Source: Luidia sarsii
Taxonomy: Eukaryota; Echinodermata; Asteroidea; Paxillosida; Luidiidae
Length of the DNA: 64,000 nt
Reading direction: 5' to 3'
NCBI GenBank assembly: GCA_949987565.1
Contig: OX465120.1
Coordinates: 6,001,087-6,065,086, forward strand
In this document: positions 10,688-49,600 of the stretch, in pieces
Layout of the letters: every line of letters starts with the position of its first letter
How positions within the stretch are numbered: position 1 is the stretch's first letter
Made by a program: the position numbers and the translations under genes
Notes under the pieces: generated by a model
What the model saw: the letters and a program-made list of their open reading frames with translations, nothing else
What the model was told of the DNA's origin: nothing
The model's database searches: none

Positions 10688-11479
10688 ATGAAAATTATAG
10701 CCTGGCAGATAGCATTTGGATTGGCAATAAAAGGGATGCAGCAAATCCTTTCTTTATTTCTAGAAAGGCCACCATCCATGGCAAACGTAATTATAGAACG
10801 GGAAGAGTAGATTCTTATTAAAATGCATGAACCCGCAGGAGGAGTAACGTCGGTGATGCATCTGCTCTCAAATACAAGTGTTCAGCTTCAATGCCACGTG
10901 ATTGTCGTTCCCTGTATAGTCCATTGCACGAGGTAGTGACTCTGCTCGTTTAAATTCCTATCAACGCGGGTTAGGTATTCACGCCAATCGTTTGCCGACC
11001 TGTATACAGTCTAATGTTTACCTTCTATTGTCAGACGCTCAGTGCAGATCGCATGTGAATCTTACTAGACGACGTCAAATTCATTCATAATCTGCATTCT
11101 ATTTCGGACACAATGCAGTTGGTCCTATTTTCGCCAAGGAGGAGTAGAGAGCAATATTTATCCACTCCGGCGCCCGTTCCTCATGCTTCGTAGAGGCCGT
11201 ATTCATAGTGTTATCGTGTCCGCCACGACTGCAAAGCAAATATATACGGGTTTTCTTCCACGAGTAATTGCAATTGGTAAACAACTTGGCGAGGCTTAGG
11301 TTTCAGTACAGTCCATGAATCTGACCTCATGTATTTGACTCTATGATAAAATAGAATAGACTAAAAGCCTTTTAACATTAGTGGGAACAGTCAAATTGTT
11401 CTCGTCATATCTCCCTCATTTATGTCAAGGATACTACGAGGGTAAACATATACGAAACAAGGAAGACAAATCATACCAT

Positions 11480-11745
11480 TTTGACCCTCTGTTTTGCAGG
11501 ACATCCTATCAAAAACGTCAGACCCTATCAATTTCTCCCTGAGTGTTCATCTGCATCCCACTCCCTTCCCTTTTGTCCTTCCCCTGTCATGTGTGTCAGG
11601 GCTTTCATTCCACTGACTCTCCATGTTAGTCCCTGTCACTTTGCCTTTGAGAAAGGTCCTGCTAAAATCAAAACTTCTGCCCCTCTTATTTTGGAGTTGT
11701 ATGCTTGCTTTCTGAATAGCATTTTTACCCAAATGTTTCCGAACA
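11480..11745 (+). mobile_element. decayed PLE 3' end
   Basis: C/T-rich 3' UTR-like tract, then TTTGCCTTTGAGAAAGGTCC and a mutated remainder (AAAATCAAAAC for GGATCGAAAC). Confidence 0.6.
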
Positions 11746-12590
11746 CGCTCTGAAGTAACGTGTAACCTCGGGTACGTAATTCCAAGGACGAACTAAGAAT
11801 TCCTTCGAGCATCGTTTAACTAGATGCTATGGCATAGGTCGACCTGATTTTGCACTGAATTCAACACAACAATCAACACAAGTTCGAAAGGAAAGACCAT
11901 ACGAAGGAATTTCATAAGACAATACCGTATTTTTGTCTGTCCCTTTTCGCCTAAAAAGTCCCCCGGATTTTGTGCAGGATTGAAATGGAACGCGATGCGC
12001 AGGGATGTTAGGATTACGCACGTCCATTGGATATCGCGAAGGAGCTACATGTCCGGCCTCCAAGCACAAATACAATTAGTGCATGACACTGCAGTTGTAT
12101 CTGTATTCATCTGCACAGGACCTATAGTGTCTCAGATCCGTTCAAATAGCTCATTCACTGAGAAACACGTTTCATTCACTGAGAAGCACGTTTGTCATCC
12201 ACGTCTAAACTATAACAGGGATCAAGCAAAGCAATTTGGTCTGATAGTCTAGTAACTGATAAAGAACTATTAACTAGTAGGCCATAACATTCCGATATGT
12301 CTCATTGTCGAGAAATACGGCATTTCAATAAATGAACGCAAAATTTGCCGTGACGTCACAGTCACAATCTATGTACGTTATTCTTTGTGGTATATGTAAA
12401 TGTATTGTGGTATATACGAGTCTCTTATCTTATCTCGCTTGTTTAAATGTCGACTTTAATTGTCTTTCATGTGATACTATATTATCATATATTAGATACG
12501 AGCTATACCATAGATAACATGCAATTGTTGTAATGACTGTTTAATAACAGTTATAAATAAGACTTAAGGCTTTGCATGTTGGGTGAAACA

Positions 12591-12727
12591 ATGTAGGGTT
12601 TGCGGTGACAACATGTATAAGGTCTCTTAAATAAGAGGCGTGGTTCTGAAAAGAACCTGATTTCTTTTCAGAACCACACCTCTTCTTTGAGAGACCTTAT
12701 ACATGGTGTCAACCCAAACCCTACAAT
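12591..12727. mobile_element. hairpin MITE, internally deleted copy
   Basis: Same arms as 6369-6553 (AGGGTTTGCGGTGACA ... TGTCAACCCAAACCCT). The centre is collapsed to CCTGATTTC, so the hammerhead-like loop is missing. Confidence 0.7.
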
Positions 12728-13238
12728 ATTGTAACAATTATAAAGTACGGCAATTCTTGCTTCTTCAATTTCATATTGCAGATTATGTACGTCCTAGCAA
12801 TACAAATTAATATGAGATATCCAATAAACTACTGGAAGCTCAAACGAAACATCAGGATTCCCTGGAAAACAAGTTCTTGACATCAATAACCATTTTCTAA
12901 CCCTTTTGGTATATTTGGGGGCATTTGATAAGGGCATTAGAATAAAGTCCTTGAATGTGGATAGAGAGTGCAGATAAGAAATAGAACCTATAGATGAATG
13001 TTCTTGCAGCAAAAGAGCTGAACTGTTAGTGCCCTTGAAGCATCTTAATTTGGATCACGTGAGAATATGCACGGTATACAGTATCAGCCGTCTTGTGAAG
13101 TGGCGTCCTTTTCATGAAATCTGTCCTCCCCGGCCAAAATATTGGACGAGCCCTTGGATTTTAAGGATCACCAAGCGTGTATACAAAAACGCGGCTCACT
13201 AGTGACGGTTGGAGTCGGTGGTGCGAGCAGGCCCAGCC

Positions 13239-39763
<26,525 letters not shown>

Positions 39764-39967
39764 GGTCGGATCAACGCTGACCCCTGACATCAAAACATAA
39801 TGCCTAAACGCCAGCACACTTACTCGCTTGAGTCAAGTTGAGTCACCCGCAATTAGGAGTTCTTATGAATACTTGCTTTAAACCCTCCTCAAAGAGTTCT
39901 CGTACATTGAGCACTGTGTTATATCTCTCGAATTCACCCCGAATCTAGTTTGAACACAGTAGGAGTA

Positions 39968-40341
39968 ATATACAAAAATGTTGCAAACTGCTTACTGACT
40001 AAAATTACCAAAATGCAAATCTTAAAATTTAGTGGGCGTGACGATTTGATCCTAGCAGGACCTTTCTCAAAGGCAGAGTGACAAGGACAACACAGATACA
40101 TGTACACTAAGGAAGGGGAAGAGAGTAAATAGGACACGGATGAGAAACAAAGGGAAAAGAGTAAAGCTGGTAGGTTGAGATCAAAGGGAGGGCAGGGATT
40201 AGGGTAGGGATTAGTGAGAAGTGAAAAGATCACAGAGAGAAGTGTGAAGGAGTTAACACAAAAGAAGGATTATCAGAAATGGTGTTAGCCATTACCCTCC
40301 TGGATGTTGAGACCATGTGGTTTAATAGTCCGAAGACGCAA
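39968..40341 (-). mobile_element. 374 bp PLE 3'-end insertion, copy B flank
   Basis: Flanked by TAGGAGTA (39960-39967 and 40342-40349); copy A has it once at 7043 with no insert. Minus strand: end of the GIY-YIG frame, UTR, tail motif and the CAGTTTGCAACATTTTTGT end. Confidence 0.92.
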
Positions 40342-40863
40342 TAGGAGTATTTCAAAAAAATCAGTATTTACAAAGCAGTCAGATTGATTAGACTGCTCTT
40401 GGAACGTTCAGAAAAAAAGTTCCAATAACATTCCGCTCATGCCGTCTCTAGTGTAACTTGATCTCTAAGAAGACCACAATAACACGTGGCAATAGGCTTG
40501 TTTTTCCGAGACGCATTTTAGTATTAGTTATTAGAGCGTGAGGGAAACTTGTCACTATTTTGCTATCAAACAAAGCAATGGGAAACTGATTTGGAGTCCG
40601 ATTTACGAATTGTTGTTTCAAAGGTTAGAGCGCCTGACGCTTCGATCCTAGCAGAATCTTTCTCAAAGGCAGAGACAAGGACATACACAGTCAGTCAGGG
40701 GATTGAAAACCCTGACACATAGAAACGACAAGAGGGAAGAACTATTCTAAGACAACTTGAACATACGACCTGATGCGGAACCTACCATCAATTTCACCAC
40801 ACGAGCTAACCGCCCAAAAAGTAACTGCCTTCTCAAAACAATTAATAATCGAAAGTTTGATCT

Positions 40864-41030
40864 ACTTCATTTAAACACTATTAGCTACACTCTAGGAAAA
40901 GCACATGTTCACGGGTTCGTTTGGAGATTTGATGATAATGCACAATGTGCACGCTTTGATTCGCTGAGACACAACATTGTCCCAAACTGAACAACAAGGA
41001 AAGCGCGTTTGATGTATCTATCGGGTAGAC
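40864..41030 (+). repeat. 165 bp segment, copy B
   Basis: Counterpart of 8578-8742 in the duplicated unit. Confidence 0.8.
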
Positions 41031-41634
41031 CTATAACTCCCGAATTGTGACATTATTTTATTGCCTTAGCAGCGATCATTTTCAGGTATCTCAGTAAGAA
41101 CACTCGGCATGTGTATACTGGGCATGTCCACTTTGCCTTGAATCGAGCTGTAGCTTTCATATATTCCTGGTATTCATCTTCTAATTCATCCACTGAAAAC
41201 CCAAGCAAGCACTCGCAGTTTACATAAGAAAGAGAAATGACATCTCATTTCTTAATAATATATTTGAAGTTATGCATTCTCATTGTAGCCTATATTTTGT
41301 TGTTCGGTAAGCGAACCTTCAGACTTGCCTGTAAGTCTCGGTCAACACGAAGACCACAAGGTCACCTGAGAAAGGACGCTGTCTAGAAAGTTTAAAGTTT
41401 GAATATTTTTTTTGACGATCGATCATTTGAAGGTTTAAAGGAGCTTCATCACGGTATATCAGACTACTGGTTAATGTGTTTGTCATGTTAAACTTTAAAA
41501 GAAATATTATTTGGGAGGCTTGAACAGATGGAGGACAGGGAGACGCATTGCCACATACAAATAGTTAGCAAATAATAAAGTTAGCAAATCATATTAGAAG
41601 TTAAGCAGCGCATACGCACGTGATTCGGGCGAGA

Positions 41635-42845
41635 AGAAACTTTCATGATCTGTGAGTGGGTTTCAAGGAATGACGTTATCGCGGCTAGTGACGTCTGAGT
41701 GACGCAAGGTTAATCATAGTAGGCCTATGACAATGAGGTGAGATAGAGTTGGTTTGCAAACACCCAAAGGGCTTCATTAGAATATTCAAAGTCCGCTGAG
41801 TTGAAAACAAACGAAAACATTGTATACTTTTCAGCTAACACCCTTTTCAATGTCTATGTTCTCAAATGTTCATCACTTGTTTGCACTTTACAAATATACG
41901 TCATGCGACATTGGTTCAAACAAAAGCAACTCTTTTTGAATCTTCGCTTGACATTTGATTATTTTCGGTGAATACTTCTGAGCATCGGGATATGAGTTAC
42001 CAAGCACAGCAATTGTCAGGTTTTACACACTAACATTTCATTGGTGATAATGGTATTTGTGCAAACGTCTGTTACAATTTGATACACATGAGAATGTAAT
42101 GTAGAATTTGACTTCCATCGCTGATGGTTATAGATCAGGAATGATTTACAAATCATTTGCTACTGCATTCTTATTACTTATCTGTTCGGTTTGGCCTGCT
42201 TCAAATAGTAAATGTTAGCAAACCAATAAATGAAAGAAAATAACCGTATAGTATATCCCATTCACTTTTCATTACTGTCCATTTATTCTACAAAAGAGGT
42301 ACAGTACTACCGTACTTTCGTTACCGAGTGACAACGCATGTGGAAATTATTGATCTATATAGTAACTCAGTAACTGTTGCCATTAACCATTTTGAACAGT
42401 GTATTTAGGATTTTCTCCAAAATGTAGATCCTCCATGTTTCGGCTGCACGAGTCGATCTTGAAACACGATTACATCCCAAATCGTGGATTTAATTACAAA
42501 CACCGTTTTGGAGTCGGGTTGTGGAAAACATAGCAACAGTCAGCCTCCGAAAGTATGCCGAGTTAATCTTTTTTGGGGGGCTTCGGTTGCAATAACTGCC
42601 TAGCTTGGAAAACCCTCTTGCCCGAAAGATTAAAAAGAGATACTTAATTGTTTCCTAAAAAAAAAAAAAATCAGCGCCCCCTTGTTTCGTGTAAGCTGCC
42701 GATAAGGTTTATCAGACCGCTTTTGGTTTCTCGATGAAATTTGTTTTTGTGGGATGTATATTTGACGAGTAGATATTAGCGGAGAGACACTTAGCTAGTG
42801 AGGCGCTGCAACAGCCCCGGGTAAACATTAAAACCTTGAACGTCT
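41635..42845. other. intergenic, no gene seen
   Basis: Starts where A/B homology stops. AT-rich, with a poly-A run at about 42657-42670. Nothing recognised. Confidence 0.4.
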
Positions 42846-42846
42846 G

Positions 42847-43094
42847 ATTGGGTTTGTGAAGCGAGGCCGCATGCATTGCGCGGATATTACGCATACCCTT
42901 TTCACGCGCGGTTCCCTTTATATAAGACCGCCGGGTCGTTTCTCCCGATAGTCGTCCGTGGCGAACACCCACGACCAGACATCAACGTTATACAGACCCG
43001 TACGCGTCGTGGCAGGTCACTCCCACCTAAAGTCGCCATCCAGCGAATCATTCGTCCCATCAGACGTACAGACAACCACGGCTTAGAAGAGAAG
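42847..43094 (+). promoter_or_regulatory. candidate promoter and 5' exon
   Basis: ATTGG (inverted CCAAT box) at 42847, TATATAAG at 42919, then a GC-rich, CpG-containing stretch where a start near 42950 would fall. An AAG/GTTGGT donor-like site lies at 43094. The spacing suits an RNA polymerase II core promoter. No coding exon downstream is recognised. Confidence 0.35.
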
Positions 43095-44050
43095 GTTGGT
43101 GACATTTGTAAACATTTATATCAAAGACATTGTTTCGTCCTATTATTTCACATCAGGTTTGCTAAATTCAACGCATATCATCTGAGCTGTGTTTTTTTCC
43201 CGTCGTAATAGGCTGGCACTAACTCATTTCCTCCTAATCACTGTTTTTGGGCGTCATTTTCCTTCGTGGTAAAAGGACGATACACTTAAGAGCAGTCTCG
43301 TTGACACGCGGCGTCGTTAAAACGCATTGGTTTTGGCCGCCTGCATGGTAGAAAGCTAGCACTTGGCTTTTTCCCAAATCGAGTTAGATTGAGTTCCCAT
43401 TCAGAGCATGGCCTTTACGTACCGTCCATTCAGGCAAGACTTTCGACGAAGGAAATATGAACAAGCATGTAATGCGAAGCATACCGAAAAAAAAATTGAC
43501 TGTGAAGATACCCGATTCGATGTCCATTCTGTTATTTTTGGGTGCAGATAATGTTAGTTTAAATCTTGACCTCTCGGTATCTTTCGTGTTTGCAAGTCAC
43601 GGCTTTAAATCACAGTATTACGAAGATTTGTACCACGGATTTCACTGTCGATTCTCACTATAATAACAATGACAGTACATTATTCTTACCGCACAAATAT
43701 AGAGCTTTTCTGTTTTAGCACATTTTGACCTACCACAAATTTTACCTTTCGCCTAATGAAGGAAGTCGAAACGCTTTATCCGTATACGCATCATCGAAGT
43801 GCAATTTCCAAGAAAATTTGTGATCGACGGAGTTTGAACCAGGCCATAGCGTTTGACGCACTTGTATTTCATTCCGTGAACTGTGATAGCAATGTTGGCA
43901 CTATTGTAAACTGTAATATGTTTGTCAAGTCAAAACGCTACAACAAAATCTCTACCAATAATGTAATAGGTCCGTTGTCTAACTCAAACCACGTCTCTTC
44001 GTCTGCAATAACGCTACATGTGTATAACCCTTATAGAGCACATTGTTATA
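43095..44050. other. no gene seen
   Basis: No convincing open frame or known repeat. Possibly an intron of a transcript from the 42.9 kb promoter candidate. Confidence 0.3.
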
Positions 44051-44106
44051 TATGGCCGTTTACGAAATGAAGGCTAAGGCTCGGGCTTAGGTTTAGGTGA
44101 GTTTAG

Positions 44107-44279
44107 TGGAAGGTTTGCGGTAACACCATGTATTTCTTCTCGTCAGGAGACTGAGTCTTCTTACGATGAGCAGAGTAAACACACTACCTGAAACGTTGAG
44201 TTACCGGGTATTTTCAATTCAGAGCCACACTTCTTGAATGAGAAGAGATAATTGATGTCACCACATTCAGCATTTCCAC
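44107..44279. mobile_element. hairpin MITE, decayed copy
   Basis: Left arm GGAAGGTTTGCGGTAACACC; right arm strongly diverged. The centre still has ACGATGA and CCTGAAACGTTGAG on the plus strand, a weak echo of the hammerhead-like core. Confidence 0.55.
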
Positions 44280-44317
44280 CATTTAAACCTTAAAGTCTGA
44301 TCCATCTTGAAGTTTTC

Positions 44318-44466
44318 AAAATTTAGTGGGCCTGAGGTTTCGATCTTAGCACGACCTTTCTCAAAAGGACAGAAAGGTCCTGCTAAGATCGAAACATCAG
44401 GCCCACTAAATGTTGAGATTTGCATTTTGATAACTTTAGTCAGTAAGCAGTTTGCAACATTTGTGT
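44318..44466. mobile_element. two PLE tails head to head
   Basis: A minus-strand tail (TTTAGTGGGCCTGAGGTTTC) meets a plus-strand tail (GAAAGGTCCTGCTAAGATCG) with a few bases between, giving an inverted repeat. The plus copy runs to the GTTTGCAACATTTGTGTAT end. Confidence 0.8.
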
Positions 44467-44544
44467 ATATCACTTCTATCTTTAAGTTGATTAAAACACT
44501 TTCGCAAACTGCTCATTGACTAGAATGACCTGCAGAATATGAAT

Positions 44545-44612
44545 CTCAAAAGTTAGAGGGCCTGACGTTTCGACCCTAGCCTTTTTAGAAAGGTCCTGCT
44601 AAGATCGAAACT
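44545..44612. mobile_element. collapsed PLE tail pair
   Basis: GAGGGCCTGACGTTTCGACC joined to AGAAAGGTCCTGCTAAGATC, another inverted pair with a shortened centre. Confidence 0.6.
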
Positions 44613-44691
44613 ATTTTTTCATATTTATCTTACTCATTTTAATACCACAGTCATCTTACACAATCGTTTGGCCTCTGTTTCTTGGTGGATA

Positions 44692-44818
44692 CTCTGTACC
44701 TATCAAGCAAACAAGCCTTTAACTTGGGAAGCAAACCATGACCTGGATTTTCAGGTTTTGTCAGACGGACATGAAACCCGAACCCGGGCCTGAGCTTTCA
44801 GCTCGAAAACGGCCTACA
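44692..44818. mobile_element. possible GGCCGTTT MITE fragment
   Basis: GTCAGACGGACATGAAACC and CTCGAAAACGGCCTA resemble the inner and right parts of the MITE at 10487-10687. Confidence 0.35.
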
Positions 44819-44819
44819 A

Positions 44820-47095
44820 TATATCATCATTTTGGACTAGCCTTGTGTCAGAATTGACGTCATCGAAGAGGCACATACATAAGATATGGTGTGCACGTGT
44901 ATCCGTTTGGCCGGCGTTTCGGTTAGATTTGATCGACTTCCCTCGGACTCGAGGTAGTGACAGGCAAAGAGAAGGGGAAGACTTCGGCTCACTTTCGCCA
45001 GGGAACAGATCAAGCTTCACTGAGCACGGTCCCCCCTTTCATTGATCAAGTGCCAAGGAGCACTCGAAGTTCTGAACTGACATCGAAATGACTTCGGCTT
45101 GTCACGATTTTAACTCCCCTCCCGCTAAACCTTTAATAAAAGAATGACCATGAAGTATGTTTTTTTTTAATCGACATATTTTCAACAGAGCGTTCGGCCG
45201 ACGAGAAGTAAATGTAAAATCGAACGGCCGGGAGACTTTTTGACCTTGATATATCTCAAAAATGTAGTCGACTGCACAATATAACTAGCATGATGAAGAA
45301 CGACAACACGATCCTTGACAGATCCGTAAAATACCAACAAGAAGATATGATCGAAACATAGAGTGCAAAATCTAATGTGTTTGTAAATGAACATGGGAAC
45401 GAATGGAGGCGATGTTATACAAACATTTACGCAAATGAAATGAGGAGTGGTGATATTAAAATATGATTGAAATTAAGATTGACAATAATGTTGGATCATA
45501 ATGCTTCAATTATCTTTCAATGATGAATTTTGAAATGTGACGTTTATGTGTGGGCGGTCAATTACTTGATTCCAGACATCTACATCTACTGTAATGAGTT
45601 ATGGGATGTTCACTGAGGGTAATTAGTAATCCCAGTAGGTTTTCAGATGAACCTAACATTTCATCGTTAAGTCAGAAATCTTCGGTTTGCGATATAATGA
45701 GGTAGATTAAATCCCTCAAGACGTCTCTAAAGACCTAAGTGATAGCTGAATCCCAATCCCCCTTTTCTCTCTCAACTCTCACGACTGTTTATCCTGAATC
45801 TGTTTTCGTGGGGCTGGTAAATACGACGTTGCCTTGCCGTTAAGACCCGATAAGCCCTGCCTGGTCTCCTCTCCAATGACCAAGTTCAAATGCTGGCGAA
45901 TTGGGCGACGGTGTTCAACTCTCTGGAGTTGCGTTGAGGTGGATAAGGTGCAAAGGCGGAAGCCAAAGCCAGAGCCAGAACTTGAGATGAGCCAGAGACA
46001 GTGTCGTAGCAAAAGCGTGGTCCAAATCCAGAGCCAGAACCAGAGCCAAAAAGCCTATAAACGTTATTGCAAGTGACGTTAACATTTGACAATTGTGATA
46101 TTACAATTGACTTTAAAGTAATTAAGGTCATAGATTGCCTTCAAAAATGTGGTTTGCCTTGCGTTATAGGCAGTGTTACCAAACTGAAGTGCGGATGCGT
46201 AAGGCAGATGCATAGACTTATATAAACTGTATTGACGGTCTCTTCTGCACTGTGTCAAGCCGTGTTTAAATACATCGGTTACGGTTTCAGCCACTAGCTT
46301 TCGGTTACAGGCAATCCCCATAGACACGTGTGTTTGGCTACGGCTTCAGCTTGCGTACGAGTCTGTGTGTCTCATAAGCTAATCAGCCAGGAGCAGTCCC
46401 CATTAAACTTGGAGCTATGCCCGGCCGTAGTCGATTTTAAGATCCACCCATATCCACCCTCTTGTCGGCCGTGTATCTGTACATGCACTACTTTATAGGC
46501 ATTTTGGGTGTCCTCAGCGTTCAGTTTACGGACGCGTTTCAGTCTGCAGACTCGAGTTTGATAGAATGTACTTGGGGAATAGCTGGAGGTAATGACTAGC
46601 ATTGCATGACCCGTGGAACACAGGGTAGAGAGGAGGTTTAAATGGCCCATGAAAACCCTGGAGCGTCCTGCTCTATTAGACAGCCAGCCCTCAAGATGTT
46701 TACGAGATGAGCAGAGTGCAGGTTCCCCCGTAGCCTGCGCGTAAAATATCCCCAGAAAAAGCAAACTGTTCTCTGTGCACGTCCCCTGTTTTCACGAGAA
46801 CTCAATGAGCTTACGTCAGTGCAGGTAAGCAAGATAGTCTTTCAGAGTTCGCTATTCCTTCCTGTGAATGTTTAATCTGAGAAATGGAACCTTCTGGCAA
46901 CATTTAAAAGAACCCTCGAAGCGGAGGGTTCCATTTGCAAAGTGAGGAAAACGTAATTTTCTCACTATTAACCTCGTGCCTTCCCCAGTGTAAGCAAAGT
47001 CAAATTAAGAATCTGCTATGCTCCTGAATGAAAGTGATTACTTAATTAACAATCAAAACAACTTATCGGTAATGGAATGTTTTGACGCAAGCGGG
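44820..47095. other. intergenic, mostly unrecognised
   Basis: No supported gene. A small direct repeat of CCAGAGCCAGAACC-like words lies at 45960-46060. A good donor-like CAG/GTAAGCAAG occurs at 46826, but no coding frame backs it. Confidence 0.4.
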
Positions 47096-47109
47096 GGCCT
47101 TCCCAAAGG

Positions 47110-47550
47110 CCCAATGGATCAGCCTTTGAGAAAGAATCGTTCTGCTTTTTGGGAAAGAATCGTTCTGCTTTGGGGAAAGAATCGTTCTGTCTTTGAGAAA
47201 GAATCGTTCTGCTTTTGGGAAAGAATCGTTCTGCTTTTGGAAAAGAATCGTTCTGCTTTTGGAAAAGAATCGTTCTGCTTTTGGGAAAGAATCGTTCTGC
47301 TTTTGGAAAAGAATCGTTCTGCTTTTGGGAAAGAATCGTTCAGCTTTTGGGAAAGAATCGTTCTGCTTTTGGAAAAGAATCGTTCTGCTTTTGGGAAAGA
47401 ATCGTTCAGCTTTTGGGAAAGAATCGTTCTGCTTTTTGGGAAAGAATCGTTCTGCTTTTTGGGAAAGAATCGTTCTGTCTTTGAGAAAGAATCGTTCTGC
47501 TTTTGGGAAAGAATCGTTCTGTCTTTGAGAAAGAATCGTTCTGTCTTTGA
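47110..47550 (+). repeat. 22 bp minisatellite
   Basis: About 20 copies of AAGAATCGTTCTGCTTTTGG with one or two extra G/A per unit. It is bordered by CCTTTGAGAAAG on the left and TTTGACGAAGATCCTGATAT on the right, both like the PLE tail motif. Open in several frames on both strands because the unit lacks stops. Confidence 0.92.
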
Positions 47551-47679
47551 CGAAGATCCTGATATGGTTGAAAGGCCAGGTACTTTTAAATTAAATGCAC
47601 GATAGCGGGAAGATCGGAAAACATCGATGTCCACATATTCTCTTCTAGTTTTACGCAGTTTGTAGATGGTCACGATTTA

Positions 47680-48915
47680 ATCCTCATATTGAAATCGTAC
47701 GGCTGCTTTTCTCTAGAAAATCTTCACTCACACATCGGCTAATAGTTGTATTACTCTAACACTACAGAACAGTGCGAAAACCGTGGCGGTTTTTTGCCTT
47801 TTTTATACTCTCTCAGATTGCCATTTGAGCTAAAACCTTCGAAGGATTTTTTTTTATTGTTTAACGGTTTAACTCACCAACTGTGACAAACTTTTGAATT
47901 TTAACGACGCTTGTTATAGGGCCTTTAAAAGCTTTGCAATTCGATCATTTCACTCACTAAGTATATATAATTTGCACAGTTTGTTCGTATTTCACTTTAT
48001 ATATCAATTGAATATAACTTTGCCGATACAAAGGCTGCATATTTCGTCTATATAAGCAAGCTGTCCATCAATGCTGAAGCAATTGGCGATAAGGATTTTT
48101 TTGATAAATGTCCAGTATGCCGAACTTTGACTTGTTGCGTCTCTCTGAACATGGGAATAGAATTTCATTAAAGACCCGTGGAGCTCAAGGGAAATTAAGT
48201 TGAACGTTCCGATGGGCATCTTGTTTGTAGCAGCAGGCCACCAGACACGCTTGGGCAAACCGTAATCACTGAGCGACAGGTCTGTCTATTGAATTGTAAA
48301 GTCATTCGGGATTGACAGTAATATTTCTGTTCCAATTGGTTCGGGCAGACAGATCTAGCCCAAAACATTACATGCAAAATACCTATAAAGGGATGCATGA
48401 TCTGTTTCTAAATTACTAGTCTGTTTACTAGTCTGCCAGTGTTTACGAGGCTGCTCGCTATACTTCGCTAATCCTCGACATTACTCGAAACCGCTCGCTA
48501 CCACTCGCGGTTTTGTCGAGCGCTAGTGAGTGTTTACGTGTTTGCTCGCGTACTTACGAGGGAAATCGAGTACGAGGGATACTTAATTTTAATCATAGGT
48601 GTAATGGCTCCGTTTAGTTTCGTTATTCGCTTGTCAGGTAAGCGATCTCCTTTGCTTCCGAAAAGTTCAAATCACGATACATTTCTAATGCATTAAGCAG
48701 ATCAATCATCACAGTATACCCCTAATTATATTCTTTAAATCTATAATTCGTGGTATTTAGATTTTGCTTTTCCTGCAAAACGTACACTCTCTTCTCAAAC
48801 TTATGAATACATCAAATGGTACGGTATGGAGTAAATTCCAAAATTAACTCAAACAATGATTTGTTTCAGGCAGCATTGGCCCAGAAACTCAAACTGGATT
48901 TCACTTTAACTGATC
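47680..48915. other. intergenic, no gene seen
   Basis: At 48430-48570 the words CTCG and CGAG recur at high density with short inverted matches. The rest is featureless. Confidence 0.35.
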
Positions 48916-48925
48916 CTCAAGTAAT

Positions 48926-49040
48926 ATACCAAAATGTTTCAAACTGCTTACTGACTAAAATTACCAAAAATGCAAATCTCAAAATTTACTGGGCCAGACG
49001 TTTCGATCCTAGCAGGACCTTTCTCAAAGGGAGATACTTA
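48926..49040 (-). mobile_element. 115 bp PLE tail insertion
   Basis: Flanked by AAGTAAT (48919-48925 and 49041-49047). Minus strand: CCCTTTGAGAAAGG, the hammerhead-fold motif, and the family 3' end. Confidence 0.85.
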
Positions 49041-49049
49041 AAGTAATTG

Positions 49050-49600
49050 AAAAGGACCAAAAACACGTCAACTTCAAGCGTTTAAGAGAGTTGAACGCTT
49101 CGTAGCAGGTCCTTGTATTTAGATGCCCAGATGGGCTGCAGCGTCTGAAAATCGTACTGCTGAATGCAGAACCTGAGGCAATTTTCGAGTAAATATCTCT
49201 GTGGAGTACGCCTGTAATGTGTTTTTGGCAGCTGCTATATATAAAGCGCTCGGAACACGGTTTCAATAAGTGCCACGTATCTTAATGAAAAGTGTCGGCT
49301 TACAAAGCGTGCATAGGATGAATATACACGAACGCTGCGTACAAAACATTTACGCCTGGGTCCGCAACGAATAGACAGGCATCCAATGCCACACACTGGC
49401 CGCGGCCTAGCGTTGCCAAGGGGTAAACGCAACACCTTCTGTTGATTGACCGTGGATTGTGTATCCGGTCCCAGAGATACCGCTACTTACCTACGGCTGC
49501 AGGAACGCGGGTGGTAGTAACCTAATACTAGTAGGCGTGGATTGGGCGTGGTTACAGTGATGAGTGAAGATGAGGAGTACGCGATGGGGAGATATGGGGG
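49050..49600. other. intergenic, no gene seen
   Basis: Nothing recognised. Confidence 0.35.

Larger units (their letters stand above)
10690..13238. other. 5' flank of copy B
   Basis: Holds a PLE relic (11480-11745) and a hairpin MITE (12591-12727), otherwise nothing recognised. A CACGTG E-box lies at 13056-13061, 180 bp before the ATG. No TATA box close to the start codon is evident, so the transcription start is not placed. Confidence 0.5.

Noticed and set aside
13209..13238. Earlier in-frame start for the receptor
   Set aside because: The codon at 13209 is TTG. The first ATG, at 13239, directly precedes the hydrophobic signal peptide and has G at -3.
46640..46830. Exon ending at CAG/GTAAGCAAG
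   Set aside because: The donor is good but no plus-strand frame, acceptor or family match supports an exon.
47110..47550. CRISPR-like regular repeats
   Set aside because: Eukaryotic context, no unique spacers; the 22 bp units are directly adjacent.
47018..47673. Frames of 195, 111 and 184 codons in the 22 bp repeat
   Set aside because: The unit lacks stops, so several frames on both strands stay open. No start context, splice sites or family similarity.
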